Counted from the first letter of the stretch, positions 18,529 through 30,314 are shown. The stretch: 64,000 bases of DNA from an uncultured Ectothiorhodospiraceae bacterium (GCA_947259765.1 CAMYNG010000004.1:38140-102139), one strand, 5' to 3'. The notes: generated by a model not told the origin, from the letters alone. Numbers and translations are program-made.

Positions 18529-19638
18529 ATGCGTGAAGAATTTAATGAACAGGGTGTTATCGAAGTAGGCTATTGGCATCGATTGGACGATGGTCGCGTA
18601 CAGTGTGACCTGTGTCCCCGGTTTTGCAAATTACAAGATGGTCAGCGCGGTTTGTGTTTTGTACGAGGCAGGCGTGGCGACACCATGGTACTTACGACCT
18701 ATGGTCGTTCCAGCGGCTATTGTGTTGACCCCATCGAGAAAAAACCGCTGAATCATTTTCTACCCGGCACTTCAGTCTTATCTTTTGGTACCGCTGGTTG
18801 CAATCTTGCGTGTAAGTTTTGTCAGAACTGGGATATAAGCAAATCCCGTGAATTTGACACGCTGGCCGACGAGGCTTCGCCGGAGACAATTGCAGAGGCC
18901 GCAGTCCAGCTGGGATGCCGTAGTGTTGCCTACACTTATAACGATCCAGTGATATTCCATGAGTACGCCATCGACGTGGCCAAGGCCTGCCATGAGCGAG
19001 ATATTAAATCGGTTGCTGTGACGGCAGGCTATGTCACTCCGGAGCCGCGTGCCGAGTTCTACAAGCATATGGACGCGGCGAATGTTGATCTGAAGGCCTT
19101 CACCGAGCGGTTCTATCACAAAATCGCCGGTGGTCATCTACAGCCCGTGTTAGAAACACTTGAGTATATAAAACATGAAACCGATACCTGGCTGGAGATC
19201 ACGACCCTGTTGATCCCGGGCGAAAACGACTCCGATCAGGAGTTACATGATCTGACGAACTGGGTGGTGGAAAAGCTCGGCCCGGAAGTGCCGGTCCACT
19301 TCACTGCATTCCATCCGGACTGGAAGATGCTCGATATTCCAGCCACGCCTCCGGCAACACTCACGCGGGCACGAAAAATCGCTATCGAAAATGGTATCCA
19401 CTACGCCTATACGGGCAACGTGCATGACGCCGACGGGGGTAGCACCTACTGTCACCAGTGTGGTACAAAGCTCGTCGGTCGCGACTGGTATGTCTTATCT
19501 GATTGGGGGCTCACCAACGATGGTCATTGTCTTTCCTGCGGAGCTCAATGTGCCGGCGTGTTCGAGGGGCCACCGGGTACCTGGGGTGCAAGGCGGCAAC
19601 CCGTGCGTCTGAAAGACTTCGCGGTTGCTGTTGAATAG
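18529..19638 (+). CDS. amrS: AmmeMemoRadiSam system radical SAM enzyme
   Basis: CxxxCxxC in GTAGCNLACKFCQNWDISKSR; RVQCDLCPRFCKLQDGQRGLCFVR N-terminal motif. Confidence 0.92.
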   Translation: MREEFNEQGVIEVGYWHRLDDGRVQCDLCPRFCKLQDGQRGLCFVRGRRGDTMVLTTYGRSSGYCVDPIEKKPLNHFLPGTSVLSFGTAGCNLACKFCQNWDISKSREFDTLADEASPETIAEAAVQLGCRSVAYTYNDPVIFHEYAIDVAKACHERDIKSVAVTAGYVTPEPRAEFYKHMDAANVDLKAFTERFYHKIAGGHLQPVLETLEYIKHETDTWLEITTLLIPGENDSDQELHDLTNWVVEKLGPEVPVHFTAFHPDWKMLDIPATPPATLTRARKIAIENGIHYAYTGNVHDADGGSTYCHQCGTKLVGRDWYVLSDWGLTNDGHCLSCGAQCAGVFEGPPGTWGARRQPVRLKDFAVAVE

Positions 19639-19765
19639 GCAAGTCCTTTCCCGCTGTGCCTGTATATCCGGGCACGGCCGCGCCTGATTAAAGCTGGAAA
19701 AATTTTGAATACGTTGCCGGTGTAAATCCGGCAGGTGTGAATTTGGTTTTCACGGGTGGAAATGC

Positions 19766-20314
19766 ATGAGTGAAACAACGATAAAAATAGGTTTTGTAAC
19801 GGTCTCTGACCGGGCAAGTCGAGGCGAGTATGAAGACCTGGGTGGCCCGGCCATGCGCGAGTGGTTGGAAAAGGCGCTAACAACTTCATTTGAGGCCGTG
19901 CACCGGCTGGTCGCCGATGAGCAAGTGGAAGTAGAATCTGCGCTCATTGAATTGTGTGATGAGGAAGGTTGCTGTCTGGTTGTGACCACGGGGGGGACGG
20001 GTCCTGCACCACGCGATATTACCCCGGAAGCAACTGAATCCGTGTGTAACAAAATCCTTGATGGTTTTGGCGAGCAAATGCGTGCTGTGTCGCTGCAGTT
20101 CGTTCCTACCGCGATCCTCTCACGTCAGATAGCAGGTATACGCGGGCGCAGCTTGATCATCAATCTCCCCGGCAAGCCGTCCGCGATAGCGGATTGCCTG
20201 AACGCGGTGTTTCCCGCGGTACCGTATTGTGTTGATTTGATCGAAGGTCCGTACCTGGAAACTGATACGGAAGTGATTACAGCGTTTCGTCCCAAGCATG
20301 CCGTACGCAAGTAA
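19766..20314 (+). CDS. mog: Molybdopterin adenylyltransferase
   Basis: IGFVTVSDRASRGEYEDLGGPAM...VVTTGGTGPAPRDITPEAT...INLPGKPSAI. Confidence 0.88.
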   Translation: MSETTIKIGFVTVSDRASRGEYEDLGGPAMREWLEKALTTSFEAVHRLVADEQVEVESALIELCDEEGCCLVVTTGGTGPAPRDITPEATESVCNKILDGFGEQMRAVSLQFVPTAILSRQIAGIRGRSLIINLPGKPSAIADCLNAVFPAVPYCVDLIEGPYLETDTEVITAFRPKHAVRK

Positions 20315-20356
20315 AACCGGTTTTAGAAAATTTTCTGAGTTAAGTGTAATTCCAAC

Positions 20357-21304
20357 ATGGTAAGCATCCCTTCGGCCGATTGGCAGGCACAGGCATCCGT
20401 GGCCGATGTTATCCATTGGGTAGCTGACCAATTCGATGCGGCGGACTTGAGTTTTGGCCACGGTACCGCGAACGCCTTGGACGAGGCCGCCTGGCTGGTG
20501 AGTCACGCACTCGGCGCTGCGGCAGACTTATCCGATGTTGGCCCGCAGCGCCTTTTAACGGCATCAGAATTTGCCAAGGTTCTCGAACTCACAGAACGCC
20601 GGATAGCGGAGCGCTTGCCACTTGCGTATTTGATTAATGAAGCGTGGTTTGCGGGTTTAAGGTTTTACGTTGATCGGCGTGTCATAATTCCACGCTCGCC
20701 AATTGCAGAACTGATTCATGAGCACTTTGCACCCTGGATAGATGAAAAACGCGTGCAGCGTGTATTGGACCTGTGCACTGGTAGCGGTTGTATCGCGTTA
20801 GCCTGTGCGTACGCTTTTCCGAAAGCGAAGGTGGATGCAACGGATATTTCCGCGGACGCGCTTGCGGTTGCGAAAATAAACATTGATAACCACAATCTGG
20901 ATGAGCGTGTTAAGTTGCTACAATCGAATTTATTTACAGATGTTGACGGCGTATATGACCTCATCGTGAGCAACCCGCCATATGTAGATGCGGCCGATAT
21001 GGCGGGCTTGACCGAGGAATATCGGCATGAGCCCGAGTTGGCTCTTGCAGCGGGACAACACGGTCTCGACCTGGTGTATAGAATGTTGCCCGAAGCCGCA
21101 GCGTACTTGTCACCACATGGCATTCTGGTTGTTGAGGTGGGTAACAGTGCAGAGGCATTGGTGCATCTACTGCCCAACGTGCCATTTACCTGGCTTGAAT
21201 TTGAATTCGGTGGGGAAGGGGTGTTCCTGCTGCATCGTGATGAGCTGATGGCACACCATGACGAATTTATTTCTCTACGGGATAGTCAGGTTGTGCAGGG
21301 TTAA
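20357..21304 (+). CDS. prmB: 50S ribosomal protein L3 N(5)-glutamine methyltransferase
   Basis: VLDLCTGSGCIALACAYAFP; DLIVSNPPYVDAADM; lies directly upstream of aroC with one small ORF between. Confidence 0.9.
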   Translation: MVSIPSADWQAQASVADVIHWVADQFDAADLSFGHGTANALDEAAWLVSHALGAAADLSDVGPQRLLTASEFAKVLELTERRIAERLPLAYLINEAWFAGLRFYVDRRVIIPRSPIAELIHEHFAPWIDEKRVQRVLDLCTGSGCIALACAYAFPKAKVDATDISADALAVAKINIDNHNLDERVKLLQSNLFTDVDGVYDLIVSNPPYVDAADMAGLTEEYRHEPELALAAGQHGLDLVYRMLPEAAAYLSPHGILVVEVGNSAEALVHLLPNVPFTWLEFEFGGEGVFLLHRDELMAHHDEFISLRDSQVVQG

Positions 21305-21379
21305 CAGGCGCAGGTCGAGGCATTGCAAAACCGATAAAGTAAGATAAACAGGAACTCGGAAACATAGTCGAGGGTAAAA

Positions 21380-21685
21380 ATGAAACAAGCAAGATCCATG
21401 CAGGAGCTTATCGAAATTGTCGAACAGGCTCTGTTTGATATTGAGGAATTGCGTATGTCAGCCGAGTATGACTACGAGGATATGGGTGGCGCACTGGCAT
21501 TTGCGGGGCAACTAGAGGAACAGGTCAAGACCTTGCTGGCGGAATTAAAGGCGGGCGACCACGAATTCAAGGATGAAGATTTATCGTTTATGGCAGTGGT
21601 TAATGCTCAAAGCGATCTGAATCTGCCTTTCAAACACTTGTTGCGGGTTATCAACGCCAGTCACCGAAATGGATTTGATGCGTGA
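21380..21685 (+). CDS. Conserved hypothetical protein
   Basis: 101 aa ORF between prmB and aroC, same strand; MKQARSMQELIEIVEQALFDIEELRMSAEYDYEDMGG. Confidence 0.65.
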   Translation: MKQARSMQELIEIVEQALFDIEELRMSAEYDYEDMGGALAFAGQLEEQVKTLLAELKAGDHEFKDEDLSFMAVVNAQSDLNLPFKHLLRVINASHRNGFDA

Positions 21686-21780
21686 CCAAAATTTGTAGTC
21701 GCAGCTCGAAGCATAAAAACAAGGTGGGAATTTCGGGTATAATCACGCTTAATACAGACACTTGAGCACTTGAATTCAAA

Positions 21781-22890
21781 ATGTCCGGCAATACGATTGG
21801 AAAACTTTTTACGGTAACGTCCTTTGGCGAGAGTCACGGCCCGGCTATCGGCTGTATCGTCGATGGGTGCCCACCCGGCCTGACCGTATCGGAGGCGGAT
21901 CTGCAGCTGGATCTGGATCGCCGACGGCCAGGTACTTCACGTCATACCACACAACGTCGTGAACCCGATCAAGTGCGTATTCTTTCCGGTGTGTTTGAAG
22001 GCAAAACGACCGGCACTCCAATTGGTTTAATCATAGAAAACGTCGATCAGCGTTCCAAAGACTATAGCGAAATCCTCGATCGGTTCAGGCCTGGACACGC
22101 CGATTACACCTATCAGCAGAAGTACGGTTTCCGCGATTACCGCGGTGGTGGGCGTTCATCGGCGCGTGAGACAGCGATGCGGGTTGCAGCAGGTGCGATT
22201 GCGAAAAAATATCTTAACGAACGGCTCGGCGTTAACATCCGGGGTTACCTGGCACAACTTGGCACGATCAAGGCGGAACAGTTTGACTGGGCGCAGGTCG
22301 AGCAAAATCCCTTTTTCTGTCCGGATGAAACGAAAGTATCTGAACTGGAAAAATACATGGACGCGTTGCGCAAGGAAGGCAACTCTGTGGGTGCACGCAT
22401 CAACGTTGTCGCCGAAGGTATGCCGGTCGGTCTCGGCGAGCCAATATTCGATCGGCTCGATGCTGACATCGCCCATGCCATGATGAGCATTAATGCCGTC
22501 AAGGGCGTCGAGCTGGGCGCAGGTTTTGACTGTGTCGCACAAAAGGGTACGGAACACCGTGACGAAATTACGCCACAGGGCTTTCTGTCAAATCATGCCG
22601 GCGGCACCCTGGGCGGTATCTCCTCGGGGCAGGACATTCTCGTTAGCATTGCATTGAAGCCGACTTCCAGCCTGCGTCTGCCTGGCAAGAGTATTAATCT
22701 CGAGGGTGAGGCCGTGGACGTTGTGACCAAAGGCCGCCATGATCCCTGCGTTGGAATACGTGCCACACCGATTGCCGAGGCCATGCTGGCCATTGTTCTG
22801 ATGGATCATGCCATGCGCCACCGTGCCCAGAATATAGATGTCGAATCGGTAACGCCGGTCGTTCCGGCACAGCCGGGGGGCGGGGAGTGA
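21781..22890 (+). CDS. aroC: Chorismate synthase
   Basis: [56 protein letters not shown]. Confidence 0.97.
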   Translation: MSGNTIGKLFTVTSFGESHGPAIGCIVDGCPPGLTVSEADLQLDLDRRRPGTSRHTTQRREPDQVRILSGVFEGKTTGTPIGLIIENVDQRSKDYSEILDRFRPGHADYTYQQKYGFRDYRGGGRSSARETAMRVAAGAIAKKYLNERLGVNIRGYLAQLGTIKAEQFDWAQVEQNPFFCPDETKVSELEKYMDALRKEGNSVGARINVVAEGMPVGLGEPIFDRLDADIAHAMMSINAVKGVELGAGFDCVAQKGTEHRDEITPQGFLSNHAGGTLGGISSGQDILVSIALKPTSSLRLPGKSINLEGEAVDVVTKGRHDPCVGIRATPIAEAMLAIVLMDHAMRHRAQNIDVESVTPVVPAQPGGGE

Positions 22891-22925
22891 GTTGCTGCGC
22901 GCGATTGAATTGCTGATTTAATCCA

Positions 22926-24062
22926 ATGCCCTATTGGCGCCTGTCCGGGTTCTACTTCTTTTACTTCGCGAGCCTCGGCTCGCTGATTTTTTATTGGAGT
23001 ATCTATCTCGAATCACTGGGTCTGAGTCGCCAATCAACCGGCGAACTGATCGCCGTTCTTTCCGCCACCAAAATCGTATCCCCCTTGATTTGGGGCTGGA
23101 TCGCCGACCATACCGGTCATCGAATGCGCATCGTACGCTCCGGTGCGTTTGCCGCCGTGCTGACGTTTGCCGGAGTGTTCTGGGTGAGCAGTTATTGGCC
23201 CCTTGCACTGGTTATGGCTGCGTTCAGTTTTTTCTGGAACGCTGTGTTGCCCCAGTTCGAGGCGGCAACGTTTTCACATCTGGAGGGACAAACACACCGT
23301 TACAGTGTTATCCGTGTGTGGGGTTCCGTCGGCTTTATTCTTGCGGCATGGCTGGCAGGCTGGGGTATCGAAACACTCACTGTTGCCGCATTGCCGTACT
23401 TCGTCTTGATACTTTTTGCCGCTATCTGGTTGAGCAGTCTGCTGGTGCCGGAGTCCGCCGCCGGCCATCGTAGTCTGGACCATGAGCCGTTGTCACGAGT
23501 GTTGGCGCGCCCGCATGTTACGGGATTGCTATTGGTTTGTTTTCTTATGCAGGCGGGACACGGTCCTTACTATGTTTTCTTTGCGCCTTATATGAAAGCA
23601 CACGGCTATTCGATAAGTTTTGTCGGCGGTTTGATTGCATTAGGCGTGATTGCGGAAGTTTTTGTGTTTCTCAACATGCATCGTTGGGGTAAGCGTTTCC
23701 AGCTACGCTCACTGCTGATTGTCAGTCTATTGTTGTCGAGTGTTCGCTGGTTGTTGTTGGGATTTTTTCCGGAGAATCTAACGTTGGTCGTTATTGCGCA
23801 GATGCTGCATGCGGCCACCTTCGGTGTTTATCATGTTGCCGCGATTCAATTGATCCATATTTACTTTACCGGTCGTCATCAGGGCAAAGGTCAGGCGTTA
23901 TACAGCAGTGTCAGTTTCGGTGCCGGTGGCGCTGTCGGCAGCCTGTATAGTGGTTATATCTGGGAGAACTCTAGTGGAATGTATATGTTCCTGACGGCGG
24001 CCATAATAGGCTTGCTCGGCGCATTGATTGCGTGGAGTTTTGTCAGGGTAGAACCCGCATAA
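22926..24062 (+). CDS. MFS transporter, 3-phenylpropionate transporter (HcaT/PPP)-like
   Basis: MPYWRLSGFYFFYFASLGSLIFYWSIYLESLGLSRQSTGELIAVLSATKIVSPLIWGWIADHTG; 12 TM pattern. Confidence 0.87.
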   Translation: MPYWRLSGFYFFYFASLGSLIFYWSIYLESLGLSRQSTGELIAVLSATKIVSPLIWGWIADHTGHRMRIVRSGAFAAVLTFAGVFWVSSYWPLALVMAAFSFFWNAVLPQFEAATFSHLEGQTHRYSVIRVWGSVGFILAAWLAGWGIETLTVAALPYFVLILFAAIWLSSLLVPESAAGHRSLDHEPLSRVLARPHVTGLLLVCFLMQAGHGPYYVFFAPYMKAHGYSISFVGGLIALGVIAEVFVFLNMHRWGKRFQLRSLLIVSLLLSSVRWLLLGFFPENLTLVVIAQMLHAATFGVYHVAAIQLIHIYFTGRHQGKGQALYSSVSFGAGGAVGSLYSGYIWENSSGMYMFLTAAIIGLLGALIAWSFVRVEPA

Positions 24063-24082
24063 ATCGCTTTTGCGGATTTGCG

Positions 24083-24442
24083 TCAGCCATCTTCATTTTT
24101 GTCTTCCTGAATTTCGCCTGCCTTCTCGCGGCACAACAGCCCAAAGTATGCACAGGTTACGATCACCGCTGGCCAGAAAGTGGTGTTAAACATGTCGTGC
24201 AAACTGGCACTCCAGCGTGGGTGACCGAGCCACTGAATATCGTCATATAAGTCGATAAGTTCCATAAGCAGCGAAAACAACACGACGGGCAGCAGCGTTT
24301 TCCAGGAACCCAACGGGCGATGAAAGCCAACCACGGTGACGAGCAGTACAATCATGCCGATATAGATATGTACCGCGTCCTTGGTAAGCGGCACCAGGGA
24401 CAGCAGTAATACCTTGAAACTCTGGTAGGCCGACATTTCCAT
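24083..24442 (-). CDS. Hypothetical membrane protein
   Basis: 119 aa ORF with about 3 TM segments on the strand opposite the MFS gene. Confidence 0.6.
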   Translation of the reverse strand: MEMSAYQSFKVLLLSLVPLTKDAVHIYIGMIVLLVTVVGFHRPLGSWKTLLPVVLFSLLMELIDLYDDIQWLGHPRWSASLHDMFNTTFWPAVIVTCAYFGLLCREKAGEIQEDKNEDG

Positions 24443-24607
24443 TGATTTGAATTTTCACGCTCATCTTTTTGGTTATTCCTTTTATCATACAGGAACCGGC
24501 AATTAAACGAAGCTGTTCTCCAGGAACTCAATTCCTTTTTGCGCGGCGGGAACGATGGTTTCGCGCTCAAGGTATTGTTCATTGCGATTCTAATGTGACA
24601 GGCCTGG

Positions 24608-25501
24608 CTACGCCGTCGGTACAGTTTTTTGGTTACCGTGTGCGATTAATTGATCCAGCATTGCCGTTGCGGCATTGGATAACGTACGACGTGCATGCCA
24701 GACGACACCAAGTTGGCGTTGCATATCAATACCAGCAACTTTGACGGGTCGTACCTCATCGTCGGTCATTGACGTCGGCAAGACCGACCAACCCAAGCCG
24801 ATGCTGACCAACATGCGGATGGTTTCAAGATAGTTGGTCGACATTGAGACCTGCAAGGGTACTTCCAACGGCGCAAAGGCCTGCTCCACCAACTCACGCG
24901 TAAATGTCCCCTTGGCCGGCAAGATTGCCGGCATGGTGGCCAGTTCTTCTATGCTTAGCGATGAGCGGTGCGCGAGCGGGTGCCCGGCGGCAAGCACCAC
25001 GTCCAAAGGATCGGACCAGACACGTTTTTGCTGCAAATCGGCTGTAGCTTGCAGGGGCAGGGTTACAATACCGAGCTCGAAATCGCCATGCAGCACAGCC
25101 TGGCAGGCGGCTTCTGAATCCATAAAGTGCAGATCCAGATGTACGGTTGGCCAGGCGGCGGTGTACTTGCGAAGTACGGGCGGAAGTCGGTGCAGGCCAA
25201 TGTGGTGACTGGTCCCGACACTGAGCAGACCGCTCACTTCGCCGGACAAGTTGGAGAGCGCACGCCGGCTGTCGACGACCTCTTCAAGGATGCGGCTGGC
25301 ACGGGGTAGCAGGGCCCGGCCGGCTTCGGTCAGGTTGACCTGCCGACCGATGCGGTCGAACAACGCAACACCCAACTCGGTTTCCAGTCCGGAAATACGT
25401 TTGCTCACCGCGGGCTGGGTGACAAACAATTGCTGCGCAGCGGTAGAGAATGAGCCGGTTTCCGCCACGGCGGAGAAAGCTTGCAGGTTCGCGATGTCCA
25501 T
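24608..25501 (-). CDS. LysR family transcriptional regulator
   Basis: N-terminal HTH MDIANLQAFSAVAETGSFSTAAQQLFVTQPAVSKRISGLETELGVALFDR; divergent from leuC. Confidence 0.93.
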   Translation of the reverse strand: MDIANLQAFSAVAETGSFSTAAQQLFVTQPAVSKRISGLETELGVALFDRIGRQVNLTEAGRALLPRASRILEEVVDSRRALSNLSGEVSGLLSVGTSHHIGLHRLPPVLRKYTAAWPTVHLDLHFMDSEAACQAVLHGDFELGIVTLPLQATADLQQKRVWSDPLDVVLAAGHPLAHRSSLSIEELATMPAILPAKGTFTRELVEQAFAPLEVPLQVSMSTNYLETIRMLVSIGLGWSVLPTSMTDDEVRPVKVAGIDMQRQLGVVWHARRTLSNAATAMLDQLIAHGNQKTVPTA

Positions 25502-25648
25502 GGTCGGTAGTCTCTGGTTACAATCACATTCCTAATATTTATATGATATATGAAAATAATGAATTTGAGTAATACTAATGCTGTGTCGTAGACTCACCGC
25601 ATCAACCAAACGACAACACCAATCAGTTTTCTTTGAGGAGAATTTGTC

Positions 25649-27055
25649 ATGGCTGGCCAGACCTTATACGACAAGCTTTGGGATGCGCATAAAGTCCGTG
25701 AGAACGAAGACGGTTCCACACTCCTTTATATCGATCGGCAACTGGTTCATGAGGTGACTTCTCCACAGGCCTTCGAAGGATTGCGGCTCGCCGATCGAAA
25801 ACCGTGGCGCGTTGACACTAACCTCGCAACTCCGGATCACAATGTGCCTACCACCGATCGGCAGCAGGGCATCAGCGACCCGGTTTCCCGCCTGCAGGTG
25901 GAGACCCTTGACGAAAATTGCGCGAGCTTCGGTATCACAGAATTCAAAATGGATGACGTGCGCCAAGGCATTGTTCATGTCATCGGTCCTGAGCAGGGTG
26001 CGACCTTACCCGGCATGACGGTCGTCTGTGGCGACTCGCATACCTCAACCCACGGCGCGTTTGGCGCACTGGCGTTCGGTATTGGCACTTCGGAAGTGGA
26101 GCACGTGTTGGCCACCCAATGTCTGGTGCAGCAAAAATCCCGCAGTATGCTGGTCAGCGTGGACGGTCAATGTGCTCCCGGTATTTCTGCGAAGGATATC
26201 GTGCTTGCCGTCATTAGTGAGATTGGTACCGCCGGCGGCACGGGCTATGCGATAGAGTTTGCCGGCGAGGCGATCCGTAATTTGTCTATGGAAGGTCGCA
26301 TGACCGTATGTAACATGACCATTGAAGCCGGTGCACGTGCCGGCATGGTGGCGGTCGACGATAAGACCCTAGATTACGTAAGCGGACGCCCCTTTGCTCC
26401 GCAAGCGGACCATTGGGAGCAGGCCGTGTCCGCTTGGCATGAGTTGCACAGTGACGCCGACGCAGAATTTGATCGTGTTGTGCGCATTGATGCCGCGTCG
26501 ATTCAACCGCAAGTTACCTGGGGAACTTCGCCGGAGATGACCGTAGCGGTGGGTGATCGCGTGCCGGATCCGGCGGCCGAGTCCGATCCGGTCAAGCGAG
26601 AGGGTATGGGCGCAGCGTTGGCGTACATGGGGCTGGAGCCACGCATGGCGGTAACGGATATTCGGCCGGACAAGGTGTTCATTGGATCGTGTACCAACTC
26701 CCGAATTGAGGATTTGCGTGCCGCCGCAGCAGTGGCCCAAGGGCGCATGGTAGCGGGCACAATCAAGCTTGCGATGGTAGTTCCCGGCTCCGGCCTGGTG
26801 AAACAACAGGCCGAGGCCGAAGGTCTGGATCGAATTTTTGTCGATGCGGGTTTTGAATGGCGCGAGCCGGGGTGTTCAATGTGTCTGGCCATGAACGCTG
26901 ACCGGTTGGAACCCGGCGAGCGTTGTGCGTCTACGTCGAATCGCAATTTCGAAGGGCGTCAGGGGCAGGGCGGACGCACACATTTGGTGAGTCCGGCAAT
27001 GGCCGCGGCCGCAGCAGTTGCCGGACACTTTGTTGATGTTCGGGATTTGGACTAA
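25649..27055 (+). CDS. leuC: 3-isopropylmalate dehydratase large subunit
   Basis: [61 protein letters not shown]. Confidence 0.97.
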   Translation: MAGQTLYDKLWDAHKVRENEDGSTLLYIDRQLVHEVTSPQAFEGLRLADRKPWRVDTNLATPDHNVPTTDRQQGISDPVSRLQVETLDENCASFGITEFKMDDVRQGIVHVIGPEQGATLPGMTVVCGDSHTSTHGAFGALAFGIGTSEVEHVLATQCLVQQKSRSMLVSVDGQCAPGISAKDIVLAVISEIGTAGGTGYAIEFAGEAIRNLSMEGRMTVCNMTIEAGARAGMVAVDDKTLDYVSGRPFAPQADHWEQAVSAWHELHSDADAEFDRVVRIDAASIQPQVTWGTSPEMTVAVGDRVPDPAAESDPVKREGMGAALAYMGLEPRMAVTDIRPDKVFIGSCTNSRIEDLRAAAAVAQGRMVAGTIKLAMVVPGSGLVKQQAEAEGLDRIFVDAGFEWREPGCSMCLAMNADRLEPGERCASTSNRNFEGRQGQGGRTHLVSPAMAAAAAVAGHFVDVRDLD

Positions 27056-27117
27056 ATAACTGATCCGAATTCTATTTAACTTGCGGCAGACAGTATTGAG
27101 ACATAGTTTTGCGGGGA

Positions 27118-27312
27118 GCAGGAACACGACCGGTGTCCGAAAAGACACGCCGTAAATACTTTCTTTGCTACGCGTCCAGCTCCGCAAAGAAAGTCCAGGG
27201 CGCACATCCGTGTGCGCCCGCTCGTTTTGGGAGCGCCAAAACTCGCCCCTGTAGGCTCGAGGGCCGCGTCCGTGCGGCCCACGGTCTTTCCGGACACCGG
27301 TCGTATTCCTGC
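27118..27312. repeat. 195-bp structured MITE/REP-like element between leuC and leuD
   Basis: 29-bp terminal inverted repeats GCAGGAA[C/T]ACGACCGGTGTCCG[A/G]AAAGAC (27118-27146 against reverse complement of 27284-27312; 2 mismatches). Four internal palindromes: CTTTCTTTGC/GCAAAGAAAG, GGGCGCACatccGTGTGCGCCC, GTTTTGGgagCGCCAAAAC, GGGCCGCgtccGTGCGGCCC. Confidence 0.75.
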
Positions 27313-27375
27313 CTGACAGATCACTTCAGTCAACGTGATCTAGTTTTTGGGATTGTTTTTTAGAGAGATGTAAAA

Positions 27376-28020
27376 ATGGAAAAATTTGCAACATTGAACG
27401 GTATCGTAGCGCCCTTGGATCGCGCGAATGTGGATACCGATGCCATCATTCCGAAACAGTTTTTAAAGTCCATCAAGCGTACAGGCTTTGGACCTAACCT
27501 GTTTGACGAATGGCGCTACCTGGATCACGGTGAACCCGGCAGGGACAATTCCGGTCGGCCACTTAACCCGGACTTTGTTTTAAACCAGCCGCGTTATCAG
27601 GACGCGCAAATTTTGTTGGCACGCGACAATTTTGGCTGCGGATCCAGTCGTGAGCATGCCCCCTGGGCCTTGCTGGATTATGGCTTCCGTGTTGTCATTG
27701 CACCTGGTTTCGCCGACATCTTTTTCAACAACTGTTTCAAGAACGGTATTCTGCCGATTGTGCTGGATGCCTCGATAGTCGATCAGTTTTTTAAAGAAGT
27801 GACGAAAACCGAGGGCTATCGTTTGATCGTCGATCTTGCTGCGCAGGAGATCAAAAGTCCGGCGGGCCAGGTTATACCGTTCGAGGTTGAGGAATTTCGT
27901 AAGCATCGCTTGCTTAACGGCCTGGATGATATCGGTCTGACGCTGCAACATGCCGACGACATTCGCGCCTATGAACAACGGCGTAAGCTGGATGCGCCCT
28001 GGTTGTTTGATGCACCTTAA
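27376..28020 (+). CDS. leuD: 3-isopropylmalate dehydratase small subunit
   Basis: [52 protein letters not shown]. Confidence 0.97.
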   Translation: MEKFATLNGIVAPLDRANVDTDAIIPKQFLKSIKRTGFGPNLFDEWRYLDHGEPGRDNSGRPLNPDFVLNQPRYQDAQILLARDNFGCGSSREHAPWALLDYGFRVVIAPGFADIFFNNCFKNGILPIVLDASIVDQFFKEVTKTEGYRLIVDLAAQEIKSPAGQVIPFEVEEFRKHRLLNGLDDIGLTLQHADDIRAYEQRRKLDAPWLFDAP

Positions 28021-28044
28021 TTTTTAACGAGACGAATTAGTAAC

Positions 28045-29127
28045 ATGAGCAATAAGATTTTAATCCTTCCCGGTGACGGTATCGGCCACGAAATCGTCGC
28101 CGAGGCCGTCAAGGTCATCGACTTTCTGGTGCGCGAGGCGGGTCTTAAGGTTGAAACTGAATCGGCGTTGGTGGGCGGCAGTGCCTATGATGCTCACGGT
28201 ACGCCGTTACCGGACGCCACGCTGGCGCTGGCGAAGGAGTCGGATGCCGTATTACTGGGCGCAGTCGGAGGTTACCAGTGGGAATCGCTCGACATGGCCG
28301 TGCGTCCGGAAAAGGGATTGTTGGGGCTACGTGCGGGTCTGGAACTGTTTGCAAATCTGCGGCCGGCGATCCTTTACCCGCAACTGGCGGGGGCGTCGAC
28401 ACTGAAAGCGGAAGTCGTTGCCGGTCTGGATATTATGATCGTGCGCGAGCTCACCGGCGGAATTTATTTCGGTCAACCGCGCGGCGTGGAAACCTTGGAA
28501 AATGGCGAGCGTCGCGGATTCAATACATTGGTGTATGCGGAGTCGGAGATCCGCCGCATTGCTCAGGTGGCGTTTGAAATCGCACGCAAGCGTGGTTCCC
28601 AACTGTGTTCGGTCGACAAGGCTAATGTTTTGGAGTGCACCGAACTGTGGCGTGAGGTCGTGACCGATATGGGTAAGGACAATTCCGATATCGAGTTGAG
28701 TCATATGTATGTGGATAATGCCGCTATGCAATTGGTGCGTGCGCCCAAGCAGTTTGACGTTGTGGTGACCACGAATATGTTCGGCGATATTTTGTCCGAT
28801 GCTGCTGCCATGCTCACCGGTTCAATTGGCATGCTGCCGTCGGCATCACTGGATGTGAGCGGCAAGGGTATGTATGAGCCCATACACGGTTCGGCACCGG
28901 ATATCGCCGGCCAAGGGGTGGCGAACCCACTGGCGACAATATTGTCGGTTGCGATGATGTTGCGCTATTCACTGGATGAACCGGCGCTGGCATCGCGTAT
29001 CGAAGCCGCTGTGAGCAAGGTGCTCGATGATGGTCTACGCACCGCAGACATCTTTAGTGAAGGTACACAACGCGTCGGCACGTCGCAGATGGGTGATGCC
29101 GTGGTCGCCGCGTTGCAGGCAGATTAA
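28045..29127 (+). CDS. leuB: 3-isopropylmalate dehydrogenase
   Basis: [56 protein letters not shown]. Confidence 0.97.
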   Translation: MSNKILILPGDGIGHEIVAEAVKVIDFLVREAGLKVETESALVGGSAYDAHGTPLPDATLALAKESDAVLLGAVGGYQWESLDMAVRPEKGLLGLRAGLELFANLRPAILYPQLAGASTLKAEVVAGLDIMIVRELTGGIYFGQPRGVETLENGERRGFNTLVYAESEIRRIAQVAFEIARKRGSQLCSVDKANVLECTELWREVVTDMGKDNSDIELSHMYVDNAAMQLVRAPKQFDVVVTTNMFGDILSDAAAMLTGSIGMLPSASLDVSGKGMYEPIHGSAPDIAGQGVANPLATILSVAMMLRYSLDEPALASRIEAAVSKVLDDGLRTADIFSEGTQRVGTSQMGDAVVAALQAD

Positions 29128-29155
29128 ATTTTTAAATTAAATTCTCAGGGGAAAG

Positions 29156-30274
29156 ATGATGAAACGCGTGGGTTTGATTGGCTGGCGGGGCATGGTCGGT
29201 TCGGTGTTGATGCAGCGGATGCAAGCCGAAGCGGATTTCGATCACATCGAGCCGGTGTTCTTTTCCACTTCGCAGGCCGGGCAGGCCGCACCCGATGTGG
29301 GTCGTGACATCCCACTGCTCAAGGATGCCAATGACATTGATGAGCTCAAGGCGATGGACATCATTGTCACCTGTCAGGGTGGCAGCTATACCAAGGCGGT
29401 TTACCCGCAACTGCGCAGTGCCGGCTGGCAGGGCTACTGGATCGACGCGGCATCGGCATTGCGCATGGACTCAGAAAGTATCATCGTGCTCGACCCGGTC
29501 AACAACGACGTTATTTTGCAGGGACTGCAAAACGGCGTGCGCACGTTCGTGGGTGGCAACTGCACCGTGAGCTTGATGTTGATGGCTATCGGCGGTTTGT
29601 TCCAGCACGGTCTGGTTGACTGGATCACGCCGATGACTTATCAGGCGGCATCCGGTGCAGGTGCACAGAACATGCGTGAACTGTTACGCCAAATGGGTGC
29701 GGTGCATGACGCTGTGAAATCATTGAATGACGATCCGGCCAGTGCAATTTTGGAAATCGATCGTCAGGTGGCGGAGTTTGTGCGCAGTGACGCCTATCCT
29801 GCCGAAAATTGGGGCGTGCCGCTGGCGGGCAGTCTGATTCCCTGGATCGACAGTGAGCTCGACAGCGGTCAGAGTCGCGAAGAGTGGAAGGCCGAGGCGG
29901 AAACTAACAAGATCCTGGGTCGAGAGGATAAGCCGATACCCATTGATGGGATCTGTGTTCGCGTTGGTGCCATGCGTTGCCACAGCCAGGCATTGACGAT
30001 CAAACTTAATCGCAATGTACCTCTGGATGAAATCCATGACATGTTGGCCAAGGCCAACGATTGGGTAAAGGTGGTTCCCAATGAACGTGACGTTACCATG
30101 CAGCAACTCACACCGGCCGCGGTCACCGGTACGCTGGATGTGCCGGTGGGTCGTTTGCGCAAGTTGACCATGGGCGACGAGTACCTTGCTGCGTTTACGG
30201 TTGGTGACCAGTTGCTCTGGGGTGCTGCCGAACCCTTGCGTCGTATGTTACGGATCACTTTACAGCACGCCTGA
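29156..30274 (+). CDS. asd: Aspartate-semialdehyde dehydrogenase
   Basis: [39 protein letters not shown] active-site Cys. Confidence 0.97.
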   Translation: MMKRVGLIGWRGMVGSVLMQRMQAEADFDHIEPVFFSTSQAGQAAPDVGRDIPLLKDANDIDELKAMDIIVTCQGGSYTKAVYPQLRSAGWQGYWIDAASALRMDSESIIVLDPVNNDVILQGLQNGVRTFVGGNCTVSLMLMAIGGLFQHGLVDWITPMTYQAASGAGAQNMRELLRQMGAVHDAVKSLNDDPASAILEIDRQVAEFVRSDAYPAENWGVPLAGSLIPWIDSELDSGQSREEWKAEAETNKILGREDKPIPIDGICVRVGAMRCHSQALTIKLNRNVPLDEIHDMLAKANDWVKVVPNERDVTMQQLTPAAVTGTLDVPVGRLRKLTMGDEYLAAFTVGDQLLWGAAEPLRRMLRITLQHA

Positions 30275-30287
30275 GAGTACATTTCTT

Positions 30288-30314
30288 GCTGCGGCGAATT
30301 GTTATCGCCGCAGC
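30288..30314 (+). terminator. Strong hairpin 3' of asd, no clear U-tract
   Basis: GCTGCGGCGA attgtta TCGCCGCAGC: perfect 10-bp stem 13 bp after the asd stop. Confidence 0.4.
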
